A stretch of DNA of 64,000 nt from Flavobacterium sp. KACC 22763 (lineage in GTDB: Bacteria > Bacteroidota > Bacteroidia > Flavobacteriales > Flavobacteriaceae): NCBI RefSeq assembly GCF_028736155.1, contig NZ_CP117879.1, positions 2,542,001-2,606,000 of the forward strand, in the 5' to 3' direction. The position numbers and the translations under genes are program-made. The notes under the pieces were generated by a model. The model made no database searches and was not told the origin of the DNA. It saw only the letters and a program-made list of their open reading frames with translations. Below are positions 7,958 through 16,002 of the stretch, in pieces (the stretch's first letter is position 1; each line of letters opens with the position of its first letter).

Positions 7958-9328
7958 ATGTTTGAACTTTTACCAGTAGATCCAAAAACCATTTTTCTGC
8001 TTTATTTCTGGGGTAATTTTTTTACCTGCCTCCTCATTTTTAGTTTTTCGTTTTCGTATGCCAATAGTGATAACAAAAAAATATTAAAATGGTTTGGATT
8101 AGGTAAATTAATACTGACTCTTGCTTGGATATTGGCTCTTCTACGTAATATCATCCCGGACTTTGCTTCTATCAATATTGCCAATTCTATGATTTTTGGC
8201 GCCTGTTGCTTTGAAACCATTGCAATGCTGTCGCTCATTAAAACACATGCAAAAAGGCAATTTCAAATTCAAATAGCTATTACAGTTGCGTCAATATTGC
8301 TTTTTAATATTTCGACACTGTTTGACGCCTCAATGAATACTCGTGTTATCATTGGCGGCATTGGTGTTTTTGCCATCTATTTATTGCCTACAATTATTTA
8401 TTTTACAGAAAAGGAAAAAAGCTTTTTCAAGACTTTTTATGTTTTGTGTTATACAGGATTTGAAATTCTAATTGCAATACGAATAGTTCACAGATACTTG
8501 CATCCTCAAAATCTTATTATTTCAAATGATACTTTTGATAGCTTATACAGCATTTGTCTTTTCCTTCTGACCTTAATTGGAATTGTAGGCTTTTTGCTCT
8601 TAGTTAAAGAAAGGCAGGATAATAAAATCAAAAAGCTTTTGAGTGATAGAAATCAGTTTTTCTCTATTATTTCTCATGATTTAAGAGGCCCTTTAGGATC
8701 ATCGGTTTCTCTGTCTGAAATTCTGCTCGAAAATATTGATCAATACAGCCGTGAAGAAATTAAAGAAATATCTGAACTGCTGCATGATTCGAATAAGAAT
8801 ATTTACAAACTACTTGAAAATCTGCTAGAATGGTCTAAGGTCCAAACCGGAATGATTGCTTTTCATCCTAAAAATATATTGCTAAATGCCTTAATTGAGG
8901 AGAATATTGAACTAAGTAGAAATGCAGCTTTAAATAAAAATATAAACATCACATTTGAATCGGCTTTTCTGGTTGAAGCAGAAGTAGACAAAAATATGAT
9001 TAGCACCATTTTGCGTAATTTGCTAAGCAATGCCATTAAATTTACTGACAAAAATGGAGAAATTAAACTAAAATTGACCAAAACCAATCAGAAAGCAGAA
9101 ATTTCTATTACAGACAACGGAATCGGAGTTCCTGACTACATCAAAGAAAAACTATTTAAAATTAATGGAAAGGTTCTCCAAAAAGGAACAGAAAACGAAC
9201 TCGGAAGCGGACTTGGATTGTTACTTTGCAAAGAATTTGTAAACATCCATAAAGGAGAAATCTCGGTTGAAAGCGAACAAGGAAAAGGAAGTACATTTAG
9301 GTTTACACTTCCGCTAAAGATTGATTAA
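7958..9328 (+). CDS. Membrane sensor histidine kinase (orphan)
   Basis: A 456-residue kinase. The N-terminal half (about 1-215) has six to seven hydrophobic helices like a 7TM-type sensor and no evident periplasmic domain. The kinase core follows: H-box FFSIISHDLRGPLGSS (the phosphorylated His), N-box NLLSNAIKF, G1 DNGIGV and G2 GSGLGLLLCKEF. No response-regulator gene lies next to it, so the partner is encoded elsewhere. It converges with the SIMPL gene over a shared terminator-like hairpin. Confidence 0.92.
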   Translation: MFELLPVDPKTIFLLYFWGNFFTCLLIFSFSFSYANSDNKKILKWFGLGKLILTLAWILALLRNIIPDFASINIANSMIFGACCFETIAMLSLIKTHAKRQFQIQIAITVASILLFNISTLFDASMNTRVIIGGIGVFAIYLLPTIIYFTEKEKSFFKTFYVLCYTGFEILIAIRIVHRYLHPQNLIISNDTFDSLYSICLFLLTLIGIVGFLLLVKERQDNKIKKLLSDRNQFFSIISHDLRGPLGSSVSLSEILLENIDQYSREEIKEISELLHDSNKNIYKLLENLLEWSKVQTGMIAFHPKNILLNALIEENIELSRNAALNKNINITFESAFLVEAEVDKNMISTILRNLLSNAIKFTDKNGEIKLKLTKTNQKAEISITDNGIGVPDYIKEKLFKINGKVLQKGTENELGSGLGLLLCKEFVNIHKGEISVESEQGKGSTFRFTLPLKID

Positions 9329-9384
9329 ATTTTAAATTAAATTCCAATACTGAAATTCCAAATTCCAAGCTCAATAACAAAATA

Positions 9385-9430
9385 AAAAAAATCCAAATCC
9401 CAGTATAATTGGAATTTGGATTTTTTTTAT
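9385..9430. terminator. Bidirectional hairpin terminator made from a TTCCAAATTCCAA-type repeat
   Basis: AAATCCAAATcCCA pairs with TGGaATTTGGATTT across a short loop, with A-runs before and T-runs after. It therefore works as an intrinsic terminator for both the kinase (+) and the SIMPL gene (-). The sequence belongs to the same repeat type as 37370-37480. Confidence 0.7.
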
Positions 9431-9448
9431 TTGGAATTTTAGAACCGT

Positions 9449-10141
9449 TTAGTCTAACACAAAACTTACACTAACATTTGCTGTAATTTCGATTTCGCCA
9501 ATTGCTAAAGTTTCGTTTGAAGCTCCTCCCATTGAGTCTGCTTCTTTCATTCTCATAGCAGCATACATTGGCTGTGGACGGTAAATTTGAGAGTTATCAG
9601 AGATTGTAAACGCCTTACCTACTTTTTGCCCCAAAACAGAAACGTACTCTTCTGCTTTTGTTTTAGCATCTTTCATCGCTAATTTTCTAGCTTCAGATTC
9701 GTATTGCGCTAATTTAGATGATTCAAAAGAAACTCTGTCGATTCTGTTAATTCCTTGTTGAACCAAACCTTCCATTAATTCATCATACTTAGCCAAATCT
9801 TTCACTACAATTTCTACCGTTTGTGTAGCGTTATAAGAAGTTTTCTTTTTCTCATAATCGTACTGCGGATTAAGAGCTACTTGTTTTGTTTTGAAATCTG
9901 CTGTTGGGATATTCATTTTTTTGATGAATTTTAAAACAGCATCCATCTTTTCGTCATTTTGTTTTTTAACGTCTTTAGCATTATTCCCTTTTGTTTCAAC
10001 CGAAGCTGAAATACAAACCTGATCAGGTGCTACTTTTACTTTTCCTTCTCCATTAACATTAATTAAAGGAACTTGTTTGATTTCTTGGCCGTAAGACATA
10101 GTCATAAACATGATTGTTAAAAATAATACTAGTTTTTTCAT
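9449..10141 (-). CDS. SIMPL domain-containing exported protein (DUF541, BP26/Omp28 family)
   Basis: A 230-residue protein with a signal peptide (MKKLVLFLTIMFMTMSYGQ) followed by one SIMPL domain. Visible hallmarks are VNGEGKVKVAPDQVCISASVET near the start and a late region ending ETLAIGEIEITANVSVSF. Related periplasmic proteins (BP26, YggE) form ring-like oligomers and have been linked to oxidative stress; the exact role here is unknown. It lies 51 nt downstream of the rhomboid gene on the same strand. Confidence 0.9.
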   Translation of the reverse strand: MKKLVLFLTIMFMTMSYGQEIKQVPLINVNGEGKVKVAPDQVCISASVETKGNNAKDVKKQNDEKMDAVLKFIKKMNIPTADFKTKQVALNPQYDYEKKKTSYNATQTVEIVVKDLAKYDELMEGLVQQGINRIDRVSFESSKLAQYESEARKLAMKDAKTKAEEYVSVLGQKVGKAFTISDNSQIYRPQPMYAAMRMKEADSMGGASNETLAIGEIEITANVSVSFVLD

Positions 10142-10192
10142 TTTTGTTAAATTTTAATGTTTGACAAGAGCATTCCAAAAGTTGTGCCAAGC

Positions 10193-10831
10193 TTAGAGTT
10201 TTCCCAATTTTGCCATTCCAAAAAGGATCAAAATTGGAATCGCAAGCAGAATTACCATCAATGTATGGTCTGTAAATAATGATGGCATTTTTATTAAAGT
10301 AATCAAATACCCTCCTATAGCACCTCCAAAGTGTGCTGTATGCCCAATATTGTCATTTTTGGCTTTCATTCCGTAAATTGAGTACAATAGATACAAAATT
10401 CCAAAAATATAAGCCGGCATCGAAATGACAAAAAATATTCCGAGCATCATGTCAGGCTGCAGTAATATTGCCGAATACAAAACTCCGGTTACAGCTCCAG
10501 AAGCTCCAACGGCTCTGTAACTATAATCATTTTTATGAAACAACATGGTAAGAAGGCTTCCAAAAATTAAGCTTCCAAAATAAACCAAGATAAAAGAAAA
10601 ATTACCTAGCCAGCCTAAAACTACAGGAGCAAAAAAATACAAAGTCAACATGTTAAAAATCAAATGCATCATATCTACATGCAGAAAACCAGACGAAAGC
10701 ATTCTAATTTGCTCTCCAGAACGAATGCTTCCTACGTGAAATTCGTATTTTCTAAAAAAATAAAGATCATTAAAACCTTTGTAACTAATAACAACGTTCG
10801 CAACGATAATCGCTATTAAAATAATATTCAT
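10193..10831 (-). CDS. Rhomboid-family intramembrane serine protease
   Basis: A 212-residue protein with about six membrane helices. The catalytic dyad is visible: Ser111 in GASGAVTG and His167 in GHTAHFGGAIGG. The HxxxN element that shapes the oxyanion hole is HLIFN (56-60). Length matches minimal six-helix rhomboids such as GlpG without its cytosolic domain. It cleaves membrane-protein segments within the inner membrane; the substrate is unknown. Confidence 0.95.
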   Translation of the reverse strand: MNIILIAIIVANVVISYKGFNDLYFFRKYEFHVGSIRSGEQIRMLSSGFLHVDMMHLIFNMLTLYFFAPVVLGWLGNFSFILVYFGSLIFGSLLTMLFHKNDYSYRAVGASGAVTGVLYSAILLQPDMMLGIFFVISMPAYIFGILYLLYSIYGMKAKNDNIGHTAHFGGAIGGYLITLIKMPSLFTDHTLMVILLAIPILILFGMAKLGKL

Positions 10832-10922
10832 GAGTATTAATTATTGTGAATTGTAAATATAGTCATTCTTAAAGATAAGTTAGCAAGAATGCAAAATATC
10901 GATCGCTAATCATTTTTTAATT

Positions 10923-10930
10923 TATCTTTG
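10923..10930 (+). promoter_or_regulatory. -7 element for the acyltransferase gene
   Basis: TATCTTTG matches TAnnTTTG exactly and is 14 nt upstream of the ATG at 10945, which gives a very short leader and supports that start. Confidence 0.5.
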
Positions 10931-10944
10931 TCAAAAAAATTTAC

Positions 10945-11817
10945 ATGCAGTTTCTTGTTTATATTTTAGCCTACCCTTTACTTTGGCTTATCTCTATACT
11001 TCCTTTTCCGATATTTTACTTATTCTCAGATTTTGTCTGTTTTTTGGTATATAGAGTGATCGGATATCGTAAAAAAGTAGTTCGCGAGAATCTTGCGCTT
11101 ACTTTACCTCATTTAAATGATGCGGAAAGAAAAGTAATCGAAAAGAAATTCTACAAGCATATGTGCGACCTGTTTCTGGAAATGGTGAAAACCATGAGTA
11201 TGTCTCCAGAGGAAATGGAAAGAAGATTTCATGTAACAAACATTGATCTTGTGCTTGATTATGCTAAAAGAGGAAAAAGCGTAATTCTTGTGGCTTCACA
11301 TTATGCAAGTTATGAATGGCTTTTAACCATTAATCCCAAACTCGGATTTCAAGGGGTTGCGGTTTACAAAAGGCTGGCTAATCCTTATTTTGACAGATTA
11401 ATTCGAAAAATCCGTTCTAAATACAATACCGAAATGATCGAAACCAGAAAAGCGATTCCAACAATGGCAAAAAACCAGCGTGAGGGCATTTTAAGCCTTT
11501 ATGGTTTAGCAAGCGATCAATCGCCAAAGATGGAAAGGATTTTTCATTCGATGAAATTTATGGGTGTTGAAGTTCCTGTGCATACGGGCGCCGAAACATT
11601 GGCAAAAAAATATGATTTGGCAGTACTTTTTGTAGAGGTTAAAAAAGTTAGAAGAGGCTATTATGAAGCTACATTTATTCCTCTTGCTGATAATCCGAAA
11701 GAATTTGAAAACTTTAAAATTACTGAAATGTATCTTAAAGAAGTAGAAAAACAGATTCTAGAAGCTCCCGAATTTTATTTGTGGACGCACAAAAGATGGA
11801 AGCACAGAATTGAATAA
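10945..11817 (+). CDS. Lysophospholipid / lipid A-type acyltransferase (LpxL/HtrB family)
   Basis: A 290-residue inner-membrane acyltransferase. An N-terminal hydrophobic segment (FLVYILAYPLLWLISILPF) anchors it. The catalytic H-x4-E motif of this family is HYASYE (His119, Glu124). The domain continues with SPKMERIFHSMKFMGVEVPVHTG and ends with the typical FYLWTHKRWKHR. It should transfer an acyl chain from acyl-ACP to the lipid A precursor or to an ornithine-type lipid; sequence alone does not say which. Confidence 0.92.
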   Translation: MQFLVYILAYPLLWLISILPFPIFYLFSDFVCFLVYRVIGYRKKVVRENLALTLPHLNDAERKVIEKKFYKHMCDLFLEMVKTMSMSPEEMERRFHVTNIDLVLDYAKRGKSVILVASHYASYEWLLTINPKLGFQGVAVYKRLANPYFDRLIRKIRSKYNTEMIETRKAIPTMAKNQREGILSLYGLASDQSPKMERIFHSMKFMGVEVPVHTGAETLAKKYDLAVLFVEVKKVRRGYYEATFIPLADNPKEFENFKITEMYLKEVEKQILEAPEFYLWTHKRWKHRIE

Positions 11818-11980
11818 ATTTAATTTTAACACATTGAAACATAGAATTTTATCGTTTCGTTTTAAGATTAAAGAAAAAGCTAGCTTTAACACATAGCTCT
11901 ATGTGTATTTATCCAAAAGTGAAACGCTTTTAATAAGTTCCAAAAAGCTATTTTTCTATGTGTTAACCATAATACAATCA
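11818..11980. repeat. Degenerate intergenic repeat tract (ACACATAG words)
   Basis: Between the acyltransferase stop and the terminator lies a non-coding stretch built from recurring words related to ACACATAG and its complement CTATGTGT. A perfect hairpin pairs 11889-11896 with 11899-11906, and a further complement CTATGTGTTAA lies near 11956. No gene is visible. Confidence 0.5.
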
Positions 11981-11986
11981 AACAGA

Positions 11987-12020
11987 AAAAGCCTCTTTAG
12001 AAATTTCCAAAGAGGCTTTT
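11987..12020. terminator. Bidirectional intrinsic terminator
   Basis: AAAAGCCTCTTT (11987-11998) pairs perfectly with AAAGAGGCTTTT (12009-12020) over a 10-nt loop and is followed by T-rich sequence. It serves the convergent acyltransferase and glmM genes. Confidence 0.85.
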
Positions 12021-12040
12021 TTATTTCAAAAACTGAAATC

Positions 12041-13429
12041 TTAGATCCCAGCAATTACTTTAATTTCATCAATAATTCGAAGTGCTAATTTATCTGCTGC
12101 ATCCTGAGAAGGCGCTTCAGTATAAATACGAATAATTGGCTCTGTGTTTGATTTTCTTAAATGAACCCATTCTGTCGCAAAATCAATTTTTACACCATCA
12201 ATTGTCGAGATATCTTCGTTTTTGTATTTCTCCGTCATTTGAGTTAAAATTGCATCAACATCGATTTGCGGAGTCAATTCAATTTTATTTTTGCTCATGT
12301 AGTATTCTGGATAAGAAGCTCTCAAAGCAGAAACCGGCATTTTTTTGTTTGCTAAATGCGTTAAAAACAAAGCAACTCCAACCAAACTGTCTCTTCCGTA
12401 GTGCAACTCTGGATAGATAATTCCACCGTTACCTTCACCACCAATTATTGCATTGTTTTTCTTCATCAACTCTACTACGTTCACCTCTCCTACTGCACTT
12501 GCTTCATAACTTCCGCCATGCGCTTTTGTAACATCTCTTAAAGCACGAGAAGATGACATATTAGAAACTGTATTTCCTGGAGTTTTACTTAAAACATAAT
12601 CTGCACAGGCAACTAAAGTATATTCTTCGCCAAACATTTCACCGTCTTCACTAATAAAAGCCAAACGATCTACATCTGGATCTACCACGATACCAAAATC
12701 AGCTTTTTCTTTTACAACTAATTCAGAAATATCCGTTAAATGCTCTTTTAAAGGTTCTGGGTTGTGTGGGAAATGTCCGTTTGGTTCACAATATAATTCC
12801 ACCACTTCTACTCCCATTAATTTTAGAAGTTTCGGAATAATAATTCCTCCTGAAGAATTTACACCATCGACAACCACTTTAAACTTAGCTTCTTTAACCG
12901 CTTCAATATCAACCAATGGCAAGTTTAAAACTTCATCGATATGAATATCCATGTAAGCGTCATTAGAAATAACTTCGCCTAAACTATCCACATCAGAAAA
13001 ATCAAAAGCTTCTGCTTCAGCAATTTCAAGAATTTTTGCACCGTCAGCTCCACTTAAAAATTCACCTTTAGCATTTAATAATTTTAAAGCATTCCATTGT
13101 TTTGGATTGTGAGATGCTGTTAAGATAATTCCTCCGTCAGCTTTTTCCAACGGAACAGCCACTTCAACAGTTGGTGTTGTAGAAAGCCCAAGATCAATTA
13201 CATCGATTCCTAAACCAATTAAAGTATTCACAACTAAATTATGAATCATTGGTCCAGAAATTCTAGCATCACGGCCAATTACAACTGTCAATTTATCTTT
13301 AGCAATATTGTTTTTTAAGAAAGTTCCGTATGCCGACGCAAATTTTACAGCATCAACAGGAGTTAAATTGTCTCCTACTTTTCCTCCGATCGTTCCGCGG
13401 ATTCCAGAAATAGATTTTATTAGAGTCAT
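12041..13429 (-). CDS. glmM: Phosphoglucosamine mutase
   Basis: A 462-residue member of the alpha-phosphohexomutase family, converting glucosamine-6-phosphate to glucosamine-1-phosphate for peptidoglycan and lipopolysaccharide synthesis. The phosphoserine loop is TASHNPK with Ser106, the metal loop is DPDVDR, the sugar loop is GEGNGG, and the C-terminal phosphate loop is RKSNTEPIIRIYTEA. The start SISGIRGTIGG is typical of Bacteroidota GlmM. A -7 element (TATATTTG, minus strand, 13456-13463) gives a leader of about 20 nt. A phosphomannomutase role is a less likely alternative. Confidence 0.92.
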   Translation of the reverse strand: MTLIKSISGIRGTIGGKVGDNLTPVDAVKFASAYGTFLKNNIAKDKLTVVIGRDARISGPMIHNLVVNTLIGLGIDVIDLGLSTTPTVEVAVPLEKADGGIILTASHNPKQWNALKLLNAKGEFLSGADGAKILEIAEAEAFDFSDVDSLGEVISNDAYMDIHIDEVLNLPLVDIEAVKEAKFKVVVDGVNSSGGIIIPKLLKLMGVEVVELYCEPNGHFPHNPEPLKEHLTDISELVVKEKADFGIVVDPDVDRLAFISEDGEMFGEEYTLVACADYVLSKTPGNTVSNMSSSRALRDVTKAHGGSYEASAVGEVNVVELMKKNNAIIGGEGNGGIIYPELHYGRDSLVGVALFLTHLANKKMPVSALRASYPEYYMSKNKIELTPQIDVDAILTQMTEKYKNEDISTIDGVKIDFATEWVHLRKSNTEPIIRIYTEAPSQDAADKLALRIIDEIKVIAGI

Positions 13430-13455
13430 TTTTGTGAGTTAGGGTTATTTTTTTA

Positions 13456-13463
13456 CAAATATA
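13456..13463 (-). promoter_or_regulatory. -7 element for glmM
   Basis: The minus strand reads TATATTTG, an exact TAnnTTTG match, 27 nt upstream of the glmM ATG. Confidence 0.5.
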
Positions 13464-13464
13464 A

Positions 13465-13630
13465 AAAAGTTACTGAGTTACTAAGGTGCTAAGTTTCTAA
13501 GATTTTGAATTTAGTCCATAGGAAACTACTTGCATCTCGTTATTTTTATAACAAAATGATTTGAAAAAGTTTTTATACATTTACTAAAATAACTTAGAAT
13601 CTTAGAAATTTCGATTCTTAGAAACTTACA
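13465..13630. repeat. Degenerate intergenic repeat (GTTACTAAG / CTTAGAAAC words)
   Basis: The spacer between divergent glmM and acpH begins with GTTACTGAGTTACTAAGGTG and ends with the roughly complementary words CTTAGAATCTTAGAAA and CTTAGAAACTTA. This makes a long imperfect inverted repeat of short recurring words. It carries no gene. The right half must contain the acpH promoter. Confidence 0.5.
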
Positions 13631-13634
13631 AAAA

Positions 13635-14219
13635 ATGAATTTCTTAGCCCATATATATCTTTCTGGAGACAATGATTTAATTAAAATCGGGAATTTTATG
13701 GCGGATGGAATTCGCGGTAAACAGTTTGAGCATTTTCCCGAAGATGTACAAAAAGGAATTTTACTGCATCGATTCATTGACACTTATACCGATTCTCACG
13801 ATATTTTTAGAAAAAGCACCAAACGCCTTCACGAGCGATACCATCATTATGCGGGAGTTATTGTAGATATTGTTTACGATCATTTCTTAGCCAAAAACTG
13901 GACGCAATATTCTGACGAAGAATTAGAGCTTTTTGTTAAACGGTTTTATCATTCCTTACATGATAATTATGATATTTTAACCGAAAAAACACAAGGTTTA
14001 ATGCCTTATATGATTGAAAGAAACTGGCTTTTGAGTTATCGAACCACTGAAGGAATCCAGAACATTTTGACGCAAATGGACAGAAGATCTAAAAATATTT
14101 CACAAATGCAGTTTGCTGTTGAAGAACTTACTGAGTTTTATGATGAGTTTGAAGAAGAATTCACACTTTTCTTTGATGAAATGAGAACAAAAGCCAAAGA
14201 AAAACTACTTTCTCTTTAA
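13635..14219 (+). CDS. acpH: Acyl carrier protein phosphodiesterase (AcpH, DUF479)
   Basis: A 194-residue cytoplasmic enzyme related to HD-type phosphodiesterases that removes 4'-phosphopantetheine from ACP. Recognisable stretches are MNFLAHIYLSG, IGNFMADGIRG, GILLHRFIDTYTDSH and YDHFLAKNW, with the conserved His and Asp residues that bind metal. Length matches E. coli AcpH (193 residues). The ggt gene follows 21 nt downstream. Confidence 0.9.
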   Translation: MNFLAHIYLSGDNDLIKIGNFMADGIRGKQFEHFPEDVQKGILLHRFIDTYTDSHDIFRKSTKRLHERYHHYAGVIVDIVYDHFLAKNWTQYSDEELELFVKRFYHSLHDNYDILTEKTQGLMPYMIERNWLLSYRTTEGIQNILTQMDRRSKNISQMQFAVEELTEFYDEFEEEFTLFFDEMRTKAKEKLLSL

Positions 14220-14240
14220 GTGAATTTAATTTTATTGCAC

Positions 14241-15929
14241 ATGAAAAAAATTACGATTTTAATCGCCCTCTTATATATAAGCAGCAGCAATGCACAACAG
14301 ACAACGCCAAACCCAACTGGACTAGTTGTTACAAAAGCAATGGTGGTTTCTGCTCGTGAAGAAGCCTCAAAAATTGGTTCTGACATTATGAAAAATGGAG
14401 GAAACGCTTTTGACGCCATGGTCGGAACTGAATTAGCTCTTGCAGTTGCTTTTCCGTTTGCAGGAAACATCGGCGGCGGCGGATTTATGGTGTATAGAAA
14501 AGCAAATGGCGAAGTTGGTTCTTTGGATTATCGCGAAAAAGCGCCACTGGCAGCCACAAAAGATATGTTTTTGGATAGCGAAGGAAATGTTATAAAAGGA
14601 AAAAGTACTCAGACAGCACTTGCCATTGGCGTTCCAGGGACTATTGCAGGTGTTTTTGCTGTTCATAAAAAATATGGTACAATGCCTATTTCTAAGATCC
14701 TTGAGCCTGTAATTGCTTTAGCAGAAAGAGGGGTTGTAGTGACTAAAAAACAGGAGAAAAGCTTAAAGGATTATCATGAAAGCATTGTAAAAATAAATGG
14801 AGAAAACTCGCTCTTATCTGGCAGCTTCAAAGAAAACGACACTATCAAATATCCGGCTTTAGCCAAAACTTTAAAAAGAATTCAGAAAAAAGGAAGAAAC
14901 GAATTTTACAAAGGTGAAACGGCAAAAATCTTAGTCAATTATCTTAAGGAAAAAGGTGGCATTATCACAATGCAGGATTTATCGAAATATGAAGCTAAAT
15001 GGAGAACACCATTACAGTTTACTTATAAAGGTTTAAAAATCACTTCGATGGCTCCGCCAAGCAGCGGTGGAATCTGTCTGGCTCAAATCTTAAAAATGCT
15101 AGAACCTTATGATTTAGCCAAAATGGGACATAATTCTGCAGATGCCATTCAGGTAATTGTTGAAGCGGAAAGAAGAGCTTATGCCGATAGAAGCTACTTT
15201 TTAGGCGATCCAGATTTTGTCAAAATTCCGATGAAAGAATTATTAGACGAAAATTACCTTCGTGAGAGAATGGCTAGTTTTAATCCGGAAAAAGCAACTT
15301 TATCTAGCGAAATAAAAGAAGGAAAAGTAAATTATGCCGAAAGCACAGAAACTACTCACTATTCAATTGTAGATCAATTCGGGAATGCTATTGCTGCTAC
15401 GACAACTTTGAATGACGGTTATGGCTCTAAATATTATTGTGACGAACTTGGTTTCTTTTTAAATAATGAAATGGACGATTTTAGTGCCAAACCAGGTTCT
15501 CCAAATATGTTCGGTTTGGTTGGAAATGAAGCCAACAGCATCGCTCCGCAAAAACGAATGCTAAGCTCAATGACACCAACCATTGTAGAAAAAGACGGAA
15601 AACTTTTTATGGTGGTAGGAACTCCAGGAGGTTCAACTATTATAACTTCCGTTTTGCAAACAATTCTAAATGTTTATGAATATAATTTAAGCATGCAGGA
15701 AGCTGTAAATGCTCCGCGTTTTCATCATCAGTGGCTGCCAGATTTAATTACTTTTGAACCTAACACTTTTGAAAGCAAAACTATTGACAAGTTAAAAGCT
15801 AAGAGTTACATTATCAACGAAAAACCAACTCCAATTATCGGAAAAGTAGATGCTATTTTGGTTTTGCCAGACCATACATTAGAAGGAGGAGCTGACTTTA
15901 GAGGCGATGATAAAGCTATTGGTTTTTAA
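14241..15929 (+). CDS. ggt: Gamma-glutamyltransferase / glutathione hydrolase
   Basis: A 562-residue exported enzyme that cleaves gamma-glutamyl bonds of glutathione and transfers the glutamyl group. I start at the ATG at 14241, directly before the signal peptide (MKKITILIALLYISSSNAQ); a GTG at 14220 is possible but adds an unlikely leader. The precursor should cut itself before the nucleophilic Thr of TTHYSIVD (about residue 371), making large and small subunits. PPSSGG, SSMTPTIV and GTPGGSTI are the family's substrate-binding segments. Acts in the periplasm. Confidence 0.95.
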   Translation: MKKITILIALLYISSSNAQQTTPNPTGLVVTKAMVVSAREEASKIGSDIMKNGGNAFDAMVGTELALAVAFPFAGNIGGGGFMVYRKANGEVGSLDYREKAPLAATKDMFLDSEGNVIKGKSTQTALAIGVPGTIAGVFAVHKKYGTMPISKILEPVIALAERGVVVTKKQEKSLKDYHESIVKINGENSLLSGSFKENDTIKYPALAKTLKRIQKKGRNEFYKGETAKILVNYLKEKGGIITMQDLSKYEAKWRTPLQFTYKGLKITSMAPPSSGGICLAQILKMLEPYDLAKMGHNSADAIQVIVEAERRAYADRSYFLGDPDFVKIPMKELLDENYLRERMASFNPEKATLSSEIKEGKVNYAESTETTHYSIVDQFGNAIAATTTLNDGYGSKYYCDELGFFLNNEMDDFSAKPGSPNMFGLVGNEANSIAPQKRMLSSMTPTIVEKDGKLFMVVGTPGGSTIITSVLQTILNVYEYNLSMQEAVNAPRFHHQWLPDLITFEPNTFESKTIDKLKAKSYIINEKPTPIIGKVDAILVLPDHTLEGGADFRGDDKAIGF

Positions 15930-16002
15930 TAGTCCTAAGTTTTTATTTTTTTAATCTAACATTATAATCTAATTTTGTAAGACAGATAATTTTTAAAACA
16001 TA

